Of a DNA stretch of 64,000 nucleotides, positions 1 through 9,169 are shown piece after piece; position 1 is the stretch's first letter; each line of letters begins with the position of its first letter. This DNA comes from Lampropedia puyangensis (GTDB taxonomy: Bacteria; Pseudomonadota; Gammaproteobacteria; Burkholderiales; Burkholderiaceae_C): contig NZ_STFG01000002.1 of NCBI RefSeq assembly GCF_004833285.1, positions 186,001 to 250,000 of the forward strand, in the 5' to 3' direction. The notes beneath the pieces are model-generated. The model searched no databases, was not told the DNA's origin, and saw only the letters and a list, made by a program, of their open reading frames with translations. The position numbers and the translations under genes were made by a program.

Positions 1-771
1 GACGGGCACCAGGTGACCGCGCATTTTGCCGATGGCCACAGCGACACCGCAGATGTATTGATTGGAGCCGATGGAACCCACTCTACAGTGCGCGGCTATA
101 TCTTGGGGCAGCAGCCCGAGCGGCGTTATGCAGGCTATGTCAATTGGAATGGTTTGGTAGACATTGCCCAAGACATTGCCCCAGCGCAGCAGTGGACCAC
201 TTTTGTAGGGCAGGGCAAGCGCGTGTCTGTCATGCCAATCGCTGGTGGGCGTTTTTATTTCTTTTTTGATGTGCCTTTGCCTAAGGGGCTCGCCAATGTG
301 CGCAGCGAATACCAACGGTTGCTGCGCTCCTATTTTGAAGGGTGGGCCACGCCTGTACAGACCTTGATTGACCGGATTGATCCAGAAACGACGAACCGTG
401 TGGAGATCCATGACATTGAGCCGTTCATGACCTGGACCAAGGGACGTGTGGCTTTATTGGGTGATGCAGGGCACAGCACGACACCTGACATTGGTCAAGG
501 CGGCTGCCAAGCCATGGAAGATGCCATTGTGCTGGCCACTGCGTTGCAAACCAATACTTTGGGGGTGGAGGATGCGTTGGTGCGTTACCAGAACCGGCGC
601 AACCAACGCACGGCTGATTTGGTGTTGCGGGCACGCAAGCGCTGCGATGTCACCCATGCCAAGGACGCGGCCGTGACTCAGGCTTGGTACGACGGGTTGT
701 GGACCGAGGATGGCAGCAACATCATCCGCGGGATTGTGGCCAATATTGAAGGCAATCCTTTGGATGCTTGA
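1..771 (+). CDS. hpxO: FAD-dependent urate hydroxylase, 5' end cut by window
   Basis: The enzyme oxidises urate to 5-hydroxyisourate using FAD and NADH, the first step of the purine route encoded here. The reading frame is open from base 1, so the N-terminal Rossmann nucleotide motif lies outside the window; 256 residues are visible. Class A flavoprotein monooxygenase motifs are present: [10 protein letters not shown] at visible residues 22-31, and the second FAD motif [14 protein letters not shown] from about residue 154. The in-frame GTG at base 13 is internal and should not be taken as the start. The gene converges with hiuH, the next enzyme of the pathway, which supports urate over other aromatic substrates. 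A related salicylate-type hydroxylase is the main alternative. Confidence 0.85.
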   Translation, partial: DGHQVTAHFADGHSDTADVLIGADGTHSTVRGYILGQQPERRYAGYVNWNGLVDIAQDIAPAQQWTTFVGQGKRVSVMPIAGGRFYFFFDVPLPKGLANVRSEYQRLLRSYFEGWATPVQTLIDRIDPETTNRVEIHDIEPFMTWTKGRVALLGDAGHSTTPDIGQGGCQAMEDAIVLATALQTNTLGVEDALVRYQNRRNQRTADLVLRARKRCDVTHAKDAAVTQAWYDGLWTEDGSNIIRGIVANIEGNPLDA

Positions 772-817
772 TGGTGCGCTATACGCATGGATGCTGCCAT
801 CTGATTAAAAGACGATT

Positions 818-1168
818 TCAGGAGCCACGGTACGTGGAATACGCCCAAGGGCTGACCAGCAATGGCACATGGTAATGCTGTGTGGGGTCAGCCACGCCAA
901 AGTCTAGGAGCACCACATTGAGAAATGGTGGGTCGTTTTGTGGTGTACTTTGCGCCTTGAAGTAAGCCGCCACTTCAAACGCCAGTCGGTACGTACCCGC
1001 CTGTAATGCGCCATCGCTAAACAGTGGCGTGTTGGTTCGCCCATCGTTATTGAGTACATGCTTGCTCAGGCAAGTGGCTTCTTGGCCATGGATGGCATAC
1101 AGCGAGACGGTCATGCCTGCTGCAGGTTTGCCGTTTGCGGTGTCAAGTACGTGTGTGCTCAGCCCCAT
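818..1168 (-). CDS. hiuH: 5-hydroxyisourate hydrolase (transthyretin-like)
   Basis: It hydrolyses 5-hydroxyisourate to OHCU. The 116-residue product is normal size for the family, with the N-terminal LSTHVLD segment, an internal GRTN segment and the diagnostic C-terminal tetrapeptide YRGS. I chose the ATG at 1168 because a GGAGAAG-like ribosome site precedes it at short spacing; the frame could extend to a TTG at 1183. It has no signal peptide, so it is cytoplasmic. It converges with hpxO and diverges from puuE, so all steps downstream of urate are grouped here. Confidence 0.9.
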   Translation of the reverse strand: MGLSTHVLDTANGKPAAGMTVSLYAIHGQEATCLSKHVLNNDGRTNTPLFSDGALQAGTYRLAFEVAAYFKAQSTPQNDPPFLNVVLLDFGVADPTQHYHVPLLVSPWAYSTYRGS

Positions 1169-1300
1169 TGAGGTCTTCTCCAATCTTCAATCAAGTGGTC
1201 GTATTGATGGTCACGGTGGAGCAGTAATCGTGCCACAAGGCAGCCATTTCGCGTGGTTTGACGGTTAGGCACGGCAATTGCATGTCTACAAAATATAGTT

Positions 1301-1315
1301 TGAATGTATACAATT
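1301..1315. promoter_or_regulatory. TGTATACA palindrome, possible GntR-type operator
   Basis: An 8-bp perfect palindrome TGTATACA (1305-1312) sits in an AT-rich stretch between hiuH and puuE. TGTATACA cores are typical of FadR-subfamily GntR repressors. No such regulator lies in the window, so the assignment is tentative. Confidence 0.35.
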
Positions 1316-1377
1316 TTGCGTCCATCATCATGATGAATGCCGAATAAGTGCCGTGCAGTTGAAGGAAGGATTGTTCT

Positions 1378-2328
1378 ATGAGCCGCAGCTATGACAGCAC
1401 CGCTGTCTACCCTCGTGACATGGTTGGCTATGGGGCCACGCCCGTGCACGCCCAGTGGCCTAGTCAGGCGCGTGTGGCAGTGCAGTTTGTCCTCAATTAT
1501 GAAGAGGGCGGTGAGAACCATGTTTTGCATGGCGATCAAGGAAGTGAGCAGTTCCTCTCCGAGATGTTCAACCCCGAATCGTACCCCGCTCGCCATCTGA
1601 GCATGGAAGGGGTGTATGAATATGGTTCGCGTGTCGGGGTATGGCGGATTTTGAAAGAGTTTGAAAAGCGTGGCTGGCCGCTGACAGTGTTTGGCGTAGG
1701 CATGGCCTTGCAGCGGCACCCAGAACTGACGCAGGCTTTCGTGGCGCTAGGCCATGAAATAGCCTGCCACGGTTGGCGCTGGATTCACTACCAAAAAATG
1801 GATGAAGATACCGAGCGTACGCACTTCAGGTTGGGCATGCAAGCGATTGAGCAGCTTACTGGGCAACGCCCTCAAGGTTGGTACACCGGGCGTGATAGTC
1901 CCAACACCCGCCGCATTCTGGTGGACGATGGCGGGCTGGAGTACGACAGTGATTATTACGGCGATGACCTGCCATTTTGGATGCGCGTGGCGCGTACTGA
2001 TGGGCAGGTGGTGCCGCACTTGGTGGTGCCCTACACGCTCGATACCAACGATATGCGGTTTTGCCTGCCGCAAGGTTTTTCCCAAGCAGAGGACTTTTAT
2101 GTGTATCTGCGTGACAGTTTTGATGTTTTGTACGCTGAAGGGGCCGAGACTCCACGCATGATGAGTGTGGGTATGCACTGTCGCTTATTGGGGCGACCGG
2201 GCCGGATAGTGGCGTTGCAACGTTTTATGGACCATATCGCCAAGCATGACCGTGTTTGGGTGTGCCGTCGTATCGACATTGCTCGCCATTGGAAGCAAGT
2301 GCATCCGTATCAATCTGAGACTGCGTGA
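1378..2328 (+). CDS. puuE: Allantoinase PuuE (polysaccharide deacetylase fold)
   Basis: It opens the allantoin ring to allantoate. This 316-residue protein belongs to the metal-independent PuuE family, not the amidohydrolase-type allantoinases. Seen in the sequence: the N-terminal SYDSTAVYPRDMVGYG segment, the VQFVLNYEEGGE strand, and a NodB-type core with the CHGWRW segment. The ATG follows a purine-rich GAAGGAAGGA ribosome site. The fused decarboxylase-amidohydrolase begins 10 bp after its stop, so the two are very probably cotranscribed and carry OHCU through allantoin to allantoate. Confidence 0.92.
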   Translation: MSRSYDSTAVYPRDMVGYGATPVHAQWPSQARVAVQFVLNYEEGGENHVLHGDQGSEQFLSEMFNPESYPARHLSMEGVYEYGSRVGVWRILKEFEKRGWPLTVFGVGMALQRHPELTQAFVALGHEIACHGWRWIHYQKMDEDTERTHFRLGMQAIEQLTGQRPQGWYTGRDSPNTRRILVDDGGLEYDSDYYGDDLPFWMRVARTDGQVVPHLVVPYTLDTNDMRFCLPQGFSQAEDFYVYLRDSFDVLYAEGAETPRMMSVGMHCRLLGRPGRIVALQRFMDHIAKHDRVWVCRRIDIARHWKQVHPYQSETA

Positions 2329-2338
2329 GAGGCTGACC

Positions 2339-4144
2339 ATGACCGATTCTTCTGGGGTAGAGCGAGCAACACTGCTAGGCTTAAACACAGCCAGCACAGT
2401 CGATGCAATTGGCATGCTCGATGGCATTTACGAGCATTCGCCTTGGGTCGGGGCGCAAGCCTTGGCTGTGCGGCCATTTCGCTCTCTGGCGCAGCTTCAG
2501 TTGGCGATGGTTGATGTGGTGCAGCGCAGTGGTGTTGAGGCACAGCTGGCCTTGATTCGCGCCCATCCTGAATTGGCCGGTAAGGCCATGGTGGATCAAA
2601 GCCTGACGGCCGAATCAACCCATGAGCAAAGTAAAGCAGGATTGACCCATTGCACGCCAGCTGAGTTTGCTCTGATTCAACAGCTCAATACCGCCTACGC
2701 GCAAAAATTTGGCTTTCCCTTTGTGCTGGCAGTGCGTGGCCCGCGCGGCACAGGATTGAGCAAGCGCACCATCATTGAGACGCTGCAGCGCAGGTTGCGC
2801 CACCCTGTTGATTACGAGCGCGCTGAAGCGCTGCGCAATATCCACCGCATTGCGCAGCTTCGCCTGAACGACAAATTTGGAGTGCAGCCTACCCTAGGCA
2901 ATGCCTGTTGGGATGGTTTGGAGGCGCTTGCCAAATGGACCGATGCGGGTTATGAAGGCACTGGCCAATTGACCGTGACGTACTTGACCGATGCGCATCG
3001 TGCCTGCGCACAACATATTGCGCAATCCATGCGAGAAGGCGGTTTCGATGAGGTTCACATCGATGCTGTGGGGAATGTCGTGGGACGCTACCTTAGTGAT
3101 GTGGAGGGGGCCAAAACCTTGTTGACAGGCTCGCACTACGACACCGTGCGCAACGGTGGAAAATACGATGGCCGATTGGGCATTTATGTGCCGCTGACAT
3201 GGGTGGCGCAATTGGCCCAAGCGGGCAAGCGCTTGCCCTACCATTTGGAAGTTGTGGCCTTTTCCGAAGAAGAGGGGCAGCGCTACAAAGCTACTTTTAT
3301 CGGCTCCAGCGCATTGGTCGGGGCCTTTCAGCCAGCGTGGCTGGATTTGGAGGATGCCGATGGCATTTCTCTCAAAGCGGCGATGCAGCACGCGGGCCTG
3401 GACCCCGCAGCTATTGCGACGTTGCGACGTGACCCGGCTCAATACTTGGGCTATGTGGAGGTGCATATTGAACAAGGGCCGGTGCTTTATGAGCGCAATC
3501 TACCTTTAGGTGTGGTGACCTCCATTAACGGCAGCGCCCGGTTTGCAGGCGCTATGCAGGGGCTGGCCAGCCATGCGGGCACGACACCCATGGGGCAGCG
3601 CCATGATGCAGCGGTGGCTGTGGCCGAGTTGTTGCTTTTCATCGAAAAGCGCGCTGCGCAAGACGGTGATTCCGTGGGCACAGTAGGCGTGCTGGAAGTG
3701 CCCAATGGCTCGCTGAATGTTGTTCCAGGGCAATGCCTCTTCACCATTGATTTACGTGCCCCGAATGATGCGCAGCGTGATGCGCTAGTGGCCGATGTCT
3801 TGGCAGAGCTGGCGCGTATTGCCGCAGCCCGTGGGGTTACGTATACGTTGGAAGAAACCATGCGGGCGGCTGCAGCGCCAAGTGCTGCGCCTTGGCAAGC
3901 TGCCTGGGCGCGAGCAGTCAGCCAACTGGGATTGCCGGTACACGCGATGCCCAGTGGTGCAGGCCACGATGCCATGATGCTGCACACGGCCATGCCGCAA
4001 GCGATGCTGTTCGTGCGTGGAGAGAATGGGGGTATTAGCCATAACCCCTTGGAAAGCACGACCAGTGATGACATGCAGCTGGCTATTGAAGCCTTTGATG
4101 CATTGCTGCGCGAAGTAGCCAATTCTTCATTCACAGCAGCATAG
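2339..4144 (+). CDS. OHCU decarboxylase (UraD) fused to allantoate amidohydrolase
   Basis: One 601-residue protein carries two steps. Residues about 10-178 are a UraD domain, with the catalytic AHPELAGK segment at 75-82 and the FGFPFVLAVRG segment near 125-135. It turns OHCU into S-allantoin. Residues about 185-598 are an M20-type binuclear metal amidohydrolase, with GSHYDTV, GGKYDGRLG and FSEEEGQRY metal-binding segments. This part acts on allantoate and belongs to the AllC/HpxK/Zn-dependent carbamoylase group. The ATG at 2339 is preferred because the frame upstream overlaps puuE. The allantoinase acting between the two steps is the adjacent gene. The exact amidohydrolase substrate is inferred from context. 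Confidence 0.88.
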   Translation: MTDSSGVERATLLGLNTASTVDAIGMLDGIYEHSPWVGAQALAVRPFRSLAQLQLAMVDVVQRSGVEAQLALIRAHPELAGKAMVDQSLTAESTHEQSKAGLTHCTPAEFALIQQLNTAYAQKFGFPFVLAVRGPRGTGLSKRTIIETLQRRLRHPVDYERAEALRNIHRIAQLRLNDKFGVQPTLGNACWDGLEALAKWTDAGYEGTGQLTVTYLTDAHRACAQHIAQSMREGGFDEVHIDAVGNVVGRYLSDVEGAKTLLTGSHYDTVRNGGKYDGRLGIYVPLTWVAQLAQAGKRLPYHLEVVAFSEEEGQRYKATFIGSSALVGAFQPAWLDLEDADGISLKAAMQHAGLDPAAIATLRRDPAQYLGYVEVHIEQGPVLYERNLPLGVVTSINGSARFAGAMQGLASHAGTTPMGQRHDAAVAVAELLLFIEKRAAQDGDSVGTVGVLEVPNGSLNVVPGQCLFTIDLRAPNDAQRDALVADVLAELARIAAARGVTYTLEETMRAAAAPSAAPWQAAWARAVSQLGLPVHAMPSGAGHDAMMLHTAMPQAMLFVRGENGGISHNPLESTTSDDMQLAIEAFDALLREVANSSFTAA

Positions 4145-4216
4145 CCCTGTAGTTGTTGCCGGGAAGCTCGGTGCAACACAAGGGTTTGCCCAGCACACTT
4201 ATCTCTGAATACGACC

Positions 4217-5479
4217 ATGACAACCTCAACCATTTACCAGCAGTTGGATGCATGGGTGGACGCCCATTTCGATGCGCAAGTCGCCTTTTTGCAGCAACTC
4301 ATTCAAGTGCCCACGGATACGCCGCCGGGCAACAATGCGCCCCACGCCGAGCGTACCGCTGAGTTGCTCGCGCAAATGGGCCTGCACGCAGACCAGTACG
4401 CGGTGCCTGCCAGTGATGTACAGGCCCAAGGCATGCAATCAATTACCAATTTGATTGTGCGCCGTGTCTACGGCACAGCGGGCGCTGATGGGCAGGCACA
4501 TCCCGTGTTGGCTTTGAATGCCCATGGTGACGTTGTGCCCCCCGGAGATGGCTGGAGCCATGAGCCCTATGGCGGTGATGTGGTTGAGGGGAAAATCTAT
4601 GGGCGCGCATCGGCTGTAAGCAAAAGCGATTTTTCAACTTTCACTTTCGCGCTTCGCGCTTTGGAGGCTGTAGCTAAGCCTGTGCAAGGGCAACTCGAAT
4701 TGCATTTCACCTACGACGAGGAGTTTGGTGGGGAGTTAGGCCCAGGTTGGCTGCTGGCGCAAGGCCTGACTAAGCCCGATATGATGGTGGCTGCAGGATT
4801 CTCTTACGAGGTGGTGACCGCACACAATGGTTGCTTGCAAATGGAGGTGACCGTGCATGGCAAGATGGCCCATGCAGCCATTCCCGCCAGTGGTGTAGAT
4901 GCGCTGCAGGCGGCTGTGAAAATTCTCAATGCGTTGTATGCGCAAAACGACCAATACCAGTGCATCACCTCCAATGTACCGGGCATCAGCCATCCTTATC
5001 TCAATGTAGGCAGGATTGAGGGCGGAACCAACACCAATGTGGTGCCAGGTAAAGTCAGCTTCAAGCTTGATCGGCGCATGATCCCGGAGGAGGATCCACA
5101 GCATGTCGAGGCAGAAATTCGTAGGGTGATTGAGCAAGCCGCCATTTCAAGCCCAGGCGTGCATGTTGAGATCAAGCGTTTATTGTTGGCAAAATCCATG
5201 CAGCCACTAGCGGCGAATGCTCCACTGGTGACAGCGATTCAAACGCACGGAAAATTCATCTTCGGCCAGGACATTCCAGCCAAAGGAACGCCGCTTTACA
5301 CCGATGTGCGCTTGTATGCGCAGCGCGGCATTCCAGGTGTAATTTATGGGGCAGGCCCACGCACGGTCTTGGAGTCAAACGCCAAGCGTGCCGATGAGCA
5401 TCTGTTGCTGGACGATTTACGAGGTGCGACCAAAGTCATGGCGCGGAGTCTCTACGACTGGCTGTGTCAGTCGCTGTGA
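4217..5479 (+). CDS. M20 family metallohydrolase in the purine cluster
   Basis: This 420-residue cytoplasmic protein has the M20/ArgE-DapE architecture: a first metal segment LNAHGDVVPPG, a second at TYDEEFGGELG, and a dimerisation lid in the middle (about residues 200-310). It starts 72 bp after the amidohydrolase on the same strand and is probably the last gene of the operon. M20 hydrolases remove acyl or carbamoyl groups from amino-acid-like compounds. A role on a ureido or carbamoyl intermediate is plausible from position, but the sequence alone does not give the substrate. A general acetyl-amino-acid deacylase is the alternative. Confidence 0.75.
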   Translation: MTTSTIYQQLDAWVDAHFDAQVAFLQQLIQVPTDTPPGNNAPHAERTAELLAQMGLHADQYAVPASDVQAQGMQSITNLIVRRVYGTAGADGQAHPVLALNAHGDVVPPGDGWSHEPYGGDVVEGKIYGRASAVSKSDFSTFTFALRALEAVAKPVQGQLELHFTYDEEFGGELGPGWLLAQGLTKPDMMVAAGFSYEVVTAHNGCLQMEVTVHGKMAHAAIPASGVDALQAAVKILNALYAQNDQYQCITSNVPGISHPYLNVGRIEGGTNTNVVPGKVSFKLDRRMIPEEDPQHVEAEIRRVIEQAAISSPGVHVEIKRLLLAKSMQPLAANAPLVTAIQTHGKFIFGQDIPAKGTPLYTDVRLYAQRGIPGVIYGAGPRTVLESNAKRADEHLLLDDLRGATKVMARSLYDWLCQSL

Positions 5480-5595
5480 GTACAGTTCTCTAGGCACAAA
5501 GCAAACGAGCGTAATAAGGAGGTGGCCGCACCGTACTAGCCCGATCGCGATGGTTTGTGTTGTATGGGTGCCTTGTCCCCGGCACATCCATGTCT

Positions 5596-5631
5596 GAGAA
5601 GGTTTGCAGTTATTTTGACTGCTTCCTTCTC
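5596..5631 (+). terminator. Hairpin between converging genes
   Basis: GAGAAGG (5596-5602) pairs with CCTTCTC (5625-5631), and an inner GCAGT/ACTGC pair extends the stem. It follows the M20 gene and abuts the stop of the converging surface protein. The T-run after it is weak (TTATTCTC), so it is a probable but not classic terminator. Confidence 0.45.
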
Positions 5632-5637
5632 TTATTC

Positions 5638-7881
5638 TCAAATCTTGCGGCGTACACGTGAGGCAGTCAGGCCCAATGCGCTAGCCAGCATCAGTAAGGC
5701 CCACGTATTGGTAGTTGGAACTGGTGTTGCAATGACTGTGGGTTTTTGCGTGATAACTGTGGTGTCATCTGAAACGCTATCAACAGGGATACCGGCTATG
5801 GGGTTCGCACTGGCCGTTGCCTTGTTATAGACATGTCCTGCTGCCAGGTCTTTTTGCTGGATGACATAGGTTGCTGTAGCCGTAGCTTGACTGCCAACAG
5901 GCAGGGTGCCCGGTATGGCCTGATTTGGCCATGCAATATCTAAGCTTGACAGGCCCTCCAGTGGGTCAGAGATTGTTACGCCGTATAAGTGTGTATCACC
6001 GCTGTTGGCCACAGTCACGCTATAGACAATCTGATCACCTACATCGGCAAGAATGGAGGAATTGTTCGTGTCGGAAACGTGTGCTGATTTAACAATAGAC
6101 AGTTTTGGATGAGCGGCCTGAACGGGTGTTTCGGTGGCGTTGGACAAAGAAGTTACACGACGATTTTTTACCTTGGTGACTGCTGATGCGGTTGCTTGAT
6201 TAATGATTTTTCCAGATTGACTTGCCACATCGTCGCTGTTGATTGTGTATACCGCTGTTGCTGTTACAGATTGGCCTGGTGTTAGGCTTATCGGGAGTTG
6301 TGAATTCCAACTGATGGCCACTTGGGCACTTTGCAGCATGGCGTCCTCGATTTGCACATCATTCAAATCGGCTCGACCTGAATTGGTCACGGTGAAGGTG
6401 TATGTGATTTCATCGCCCACGTCACCCACTATGCCGGAGCTATTCGTATCCGAGGGGGCTGAAGCTTGTTTCAGGACCGTTAATGCAGCCAAGGTGTTTT
6501 TCATCGTGCATTCAGCTTGAGTTCCTGGTGCTGGATCGATGGTGATTGTTTGGCCATTTTGCGTCGTGCGGGTGCAGTTAAGCTCAGTGTCATAAACAGC
6601 AGGCGATGCTGCGGAATTGTCGATGTCTTCTTCGATGTTGAAGCTGGCGCCTTGCGGCACAACGGTGGCGACACCTGATTGCAATTGACCTGTGGCTCCG
6701 TTGGCGAGTGAGGTGGCAATCGAAACCAGTGGTGTCGGCACTCCTCCTGCTGGTTGTTGTGGTACTGCAGTAATGGTTGCGGTATCCCCTTCGTTGGCCC
6801 CATCCCATCGTTTAGTCAATTTGAGAGTGGATTGCGTAGTGTTAGTGTTGACCATTATGCAAACGATAGGGTCTGTATTCACACTGACGCTGCCGATTTC
6901 CACATCGAAAACTCCCGGCTTCACCTCGGTTGTGGTAGTGTCTCCGGTACAACTGAATGCTTGGCTATACGTAGTGCTTCCAATGTTTTTCAGCGTTTCA
7001 CTGATGCGTATTTTGTCTCCTGCAAATACGGTAAAAGGCGTACTGTCTTGGATGAGTTGGTCTGTAGAGCCATCGGCCGTAGCTGTTAGTTGATCAATCT
7101 GGATCGTTTCATTATCGCGGGTTGCAGACAATTCAGCGACGTGACCACTAATGGCACCATTCCATTGTTTTGCCATCGCCAATGTTGTGGATGGGCAAGC
7201 GAAATCCGAAAAAGCCATATAAGCATTATCGAAATTCAGATTGTTGGTGATATAGGCTTGGTAAGTTATTTGGTGGCCAGGCATCACAGCGACTGAGCCC
7301 CCAAATGGTTTCCATACTTGAATGCGCGGAGGAACGTTTACCCCATTCGCATCGGTTGGTGATATATAGCCGGTATCTATTTTTACAAGTTCCTTGGGGT
7401 TGCCATTGCTGTCTTGCACTGAATTATCCAAGATTCGGATATAGCCAAATCCTCGAGTTGATTGGCTGTCACGAACTGAGAAATATCCACTGAAATTGAC
7501 GAGACGCTCGGTCAGATCAGTCGCTCCGCAAGTCGGAACAGTAAATGTTTGAGAAATCGTATTGCTACCACCACTGATGTCGAGGTAGTGCTGCACAGCC
7601 CCTGCGGGTTGTTCTTCTGCATCTAACGCAGGGCCGTTATTCCCATAGCTTTCCCCCCCATTAACAGCAACGACATTCGATTGGCCCCCTGTGCCGATAA
7701 CCCATGGTGCAATAGAGGCTCCTATGTTGTTCCCCATAGCATTCGGCGGATTATTTTCAAATCCATTATTCACAATCAGATTTGCAGACCAAGCAAGACC
7801 TGAATAGGCAGTTAGTGCAGCCATGATGCTGGTTACAGCACCTTTTTTTATCCACTTTGTTTGCGTGTAGAGAGCGATCAT
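5638..7881 (-). CDS. DUF11-repeat surface protein with IPTL-CTERM-like tail
   Basis: This 747-residue exported protein has a hydrophobic signal region near residues 14-32, cleaved probably after AWSA. A lectin-like or carbohydrate-binding N-terminal part (about 33-230) is followed by two related prealbumin-like repeats (about 234-345 and 352-462, each with a KxWxGA start and paired cysteines). Two DUF11 repeats follow (467-575 and 594-702). The tail 721-747 has a P-T-x-x-x-W-A-L-L motif, a hydrophobic helix and a terminal RVRRK cluster, the layout of IPTL-CTERM sorting signals in betaproteobacteria. The function is unknown; adhesion or a matrix role is inference. A second protein with the same tail style lies at 61763-63523. 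Confidence 0.75.
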   Translation of the reverse strand: MIALYTQTKWIKKGAVTSIMAALTAYSGLAWSANLIVNNGFENNPPNAMGNNIGASIAPWVIGTGGQSNVVAVNGGESYGNNGPALDAEEQPAGAVQHYLDISGGSNTISQTFTVPTCGATDLTERLVNFSGYFSVRDSQSTRGFGYIRILDNSVQDSNGNPKELVKIDTGYISPTDANGVNVPPRIQVWKPFGGSVAVMPGHQITYQAYITNNLNFDNAYMAFSDFACPSTTLAMAKQWNGAISGHVAELSATRDNETIQIDQLTATADGSTDQLIQDSTPFTVFAGDKIRISETLKNIGSTTYSQAFSCTGDTTTTEVKPGVFDVEIGSVSVNTDPIVCIMVNTNTTQSTLKLTKRWDGANEGDTATITAVPQQPAGGVPTPLVSIATSLANGATGQLQSGVATVVPQGASFNIEEDIDNSAASPAVYDTELNCTRTTQNGQTITIDPAPGTQAECTMKNTLAALTVLKQASAPSDTNSSGIVGDVGDEITYTFTVTNSGRADLNDVQIEDAMLQSAQVAISWNSQLPISLTPGQSVTATAVYTINSDDVASQSGKIINQATASAVTKVKNRRVTSLSNATETPVQAAHPKLSIVKSAHVSDTNNSSILADVGDQIVYSVTVANSGDTHLYGVTISDPLEGLSSLDIAWPNQAIPGTLPVGSQATATATYVIQQKDLAAGHVYNKATASANPIAGIPVDSVSDDTTVITQKPTVIATPVPTTNTWALLMLASALGLTASRVRRKI

Positions 7882-8092
7882 TGCAGTGTTTTATAGGTGG
7901 GAAATTTCGCAAGGACCCGCAATTTATCAACTATTTTGCGTTGCAACACAACGCACAGCAAAGTTAACAATTCATGGCGCTTTCGTACCCATGAAGGTGC
8001 TCAATTAGGGCGCTCGTTGAACGCATATGCAATCACGATTGCACTATGATGCGTTAACTGTTGGGCCTCGACTACTACAGGGGTGAGATAGG

Positions 8093-8129
8093 GGGACAGT
8101 GTATATCTGCACATTTTCAGAACTGTCCC
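8093..8129. repeat. GGGACAGT inverted repeat
   Basis: GGGACAGT (8093-8100) and ACTGTCCC (8122-8129) form a perfect 8-bp inverted repeat with a 21-nt loop upstream of the surface protein gene. It could be a hairpin in the leader or a remnant mobile-element end. Nothing in it looks coding. Confidence 0.35.
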
Positions 8130-8144
8130 AAATACGCTGAGCAT

Positions 8145-8181
8145 AAAAAAAACGGCCCATGCATTCACTTCATGGGCCGTT
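8145..8181 (-). terminator. Strong intrinsic terminator
   Basis: An 11-bp perfect stem (8151-8161 with 8171-8181, 9-nt loop) is followed on the minus strand by an uninterrupted run of T residues. It ends minus-strand transcription coming from rpiA or from the structured RNA region between them. Confidence 0.85.
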
Positions 8182-8310
8182 AGAGATGTGGACGGCGACT
8201 CTTACGCGGTCACCGTTTTACGGTAGGTCGAAAGCCTACAGCCATCTTTATTTTTCTCGTCCAGATGGCTGACGTGTCGGCGTGAGATTCGACTTGTCTG
8301 CGCAGACAAG
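8182..8310 (-). ncRNA. Possible structured RNA or long structured 3' UTR of rpiA, family not identified
   Basis: About 130 nt between rpiA and a strong terminator is packed with short hairpins: ACCGT/ACGGT (8212-8224), GTAGG/CCTAC (8223-8239, an alternative pairing to the former), AGCCATCT/AGATGGCT (8240-8270) and a perfect 18-bp palindrome CTTGTCTG-CGCAGACAAG (8293-8310). No reading frame fits. With the terminator it would make a transcript of roughly 165 nt. I could not match it to tmRNA, 6S, SRP RNA or a known riboswitch. The strand is set by the terminator. Confidence 0.4.
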
Positions 8311-8355
8311 CGCGCATTATAGCAAGCGCTTCAATACTACGGTGAGGGGCTGCGT

Positions 8356-9030
8356 TTAAAAGCGCAGCGTTTGAACGCCTTCAGGGCTGCCTAATAAGCA
8401 TACGCTGGCTTTGTGGTGCGCAAAAATGCCTACCGTGACAACACCTGGCCAGACGCTGACATCATCTTCCATCGCTTGTGGGGTGGTGATACGCAGGCCG
8501 CGTACATCGATGATGTGCATGCCATTGTCGGTGACCAGTGGTTGACCTTCTTTGTTTAGGCGTACTGTGGCTTGGCCACCCAATGCATGAAAGCGCCGAA
8601 CGACCGTGGTGCTGGCCATAGGCACAACTTCAACGGGCAATGGAAACTGGCCTAGTACGTCAACCAATTTGCTGGCATCGGCAATGCAGAGAAACTGCTT
8701 GGCCAGATCTGCGACAATTTTTTCGCGTGTCAGCGCTGCCCCGCCGCCTTTGATCATGTAGCCTTGGTGGTCGATTTCATCGGCCCCATCAATGTACCAG
8801 TCCAGGGATTGAACGGCACTGCTGTCCAATACTGGAATACCTGCTTGAAGCAGCAAGCGGGTAGTGGCTTCAGAGCTGGAGACTGCGCCTTGAAGTGGAA
8901 TGCCTGCCTGCGATAGCGCCTCAATGAATTTGTTGACGGTTGAGCCTGTTCCAACCCCTAAAACACTATGGGGCTGGACATAAGCTAAGGCCGCTTGGCC
9001 AACGAGGGTTTTGAGGGTGTCTTGATCCAT
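8356..9030 (-). CDS. rpiA: Ribose-5-phosphate isomerase A
   Basis: It interconverts ribose 5-phosphate and ribulose 5-phosphate in the non-oxidative pentose phosphate pathway. The 224-residue product is standard length and has the family landmarks [12 protein letters not shown] near residue 21, DGADEID near 84 and the [11 protein letters not shown] loop near 97 that carries catalytic residues. It has no signal peptide and is cytoplasmic. It diverges from pyrD with about 140 bp between the start codons. The region after its stop holds the possible structured RNA and its terminator. Confidence 0.96.
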   Translation of the reverse strand: MDQDTLKTLVGQAALAYVQPHSVLGVGTGSTVNKFIEALSQAGIPLQGAVSSSEATTRLLLQAGIPVLDSSAVQSLDWYIDGADEIDHQGYMIKGGGAALTREKIVADLAKQFLCIADASKLVDVLGQFPLPVEVVPMASTTVVRRFHALGGQATVRLNKEGQPLVTDNGMHIIDVRGLRITTPQAMEDDVSVWPGVVTVGIFAHHKASVCLLGSPEGVQTLRF

Positions 9031-9169
9031 GGTTTGTGTACAAATGCGTGCAAGAGGCGGCGTATTGGCTTGTCACTCAATGAGAGAAGGCAAGCTTTGT
9101 GGCCAATTAGTGCGGGCGTGCCGCAATTATCACCATTGCGCATTATCTCTTCCTTTACACTTGCACTTC

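Noticed and set aside
8182-8310. 6S, tmRNA or SRP RNA downstream of rpiA
   Set aside because: The closing stem of 6S, the tRNA-like ends of tmRNA and the GGAAGGAAGCAG apex of SRP RNA are all missing.
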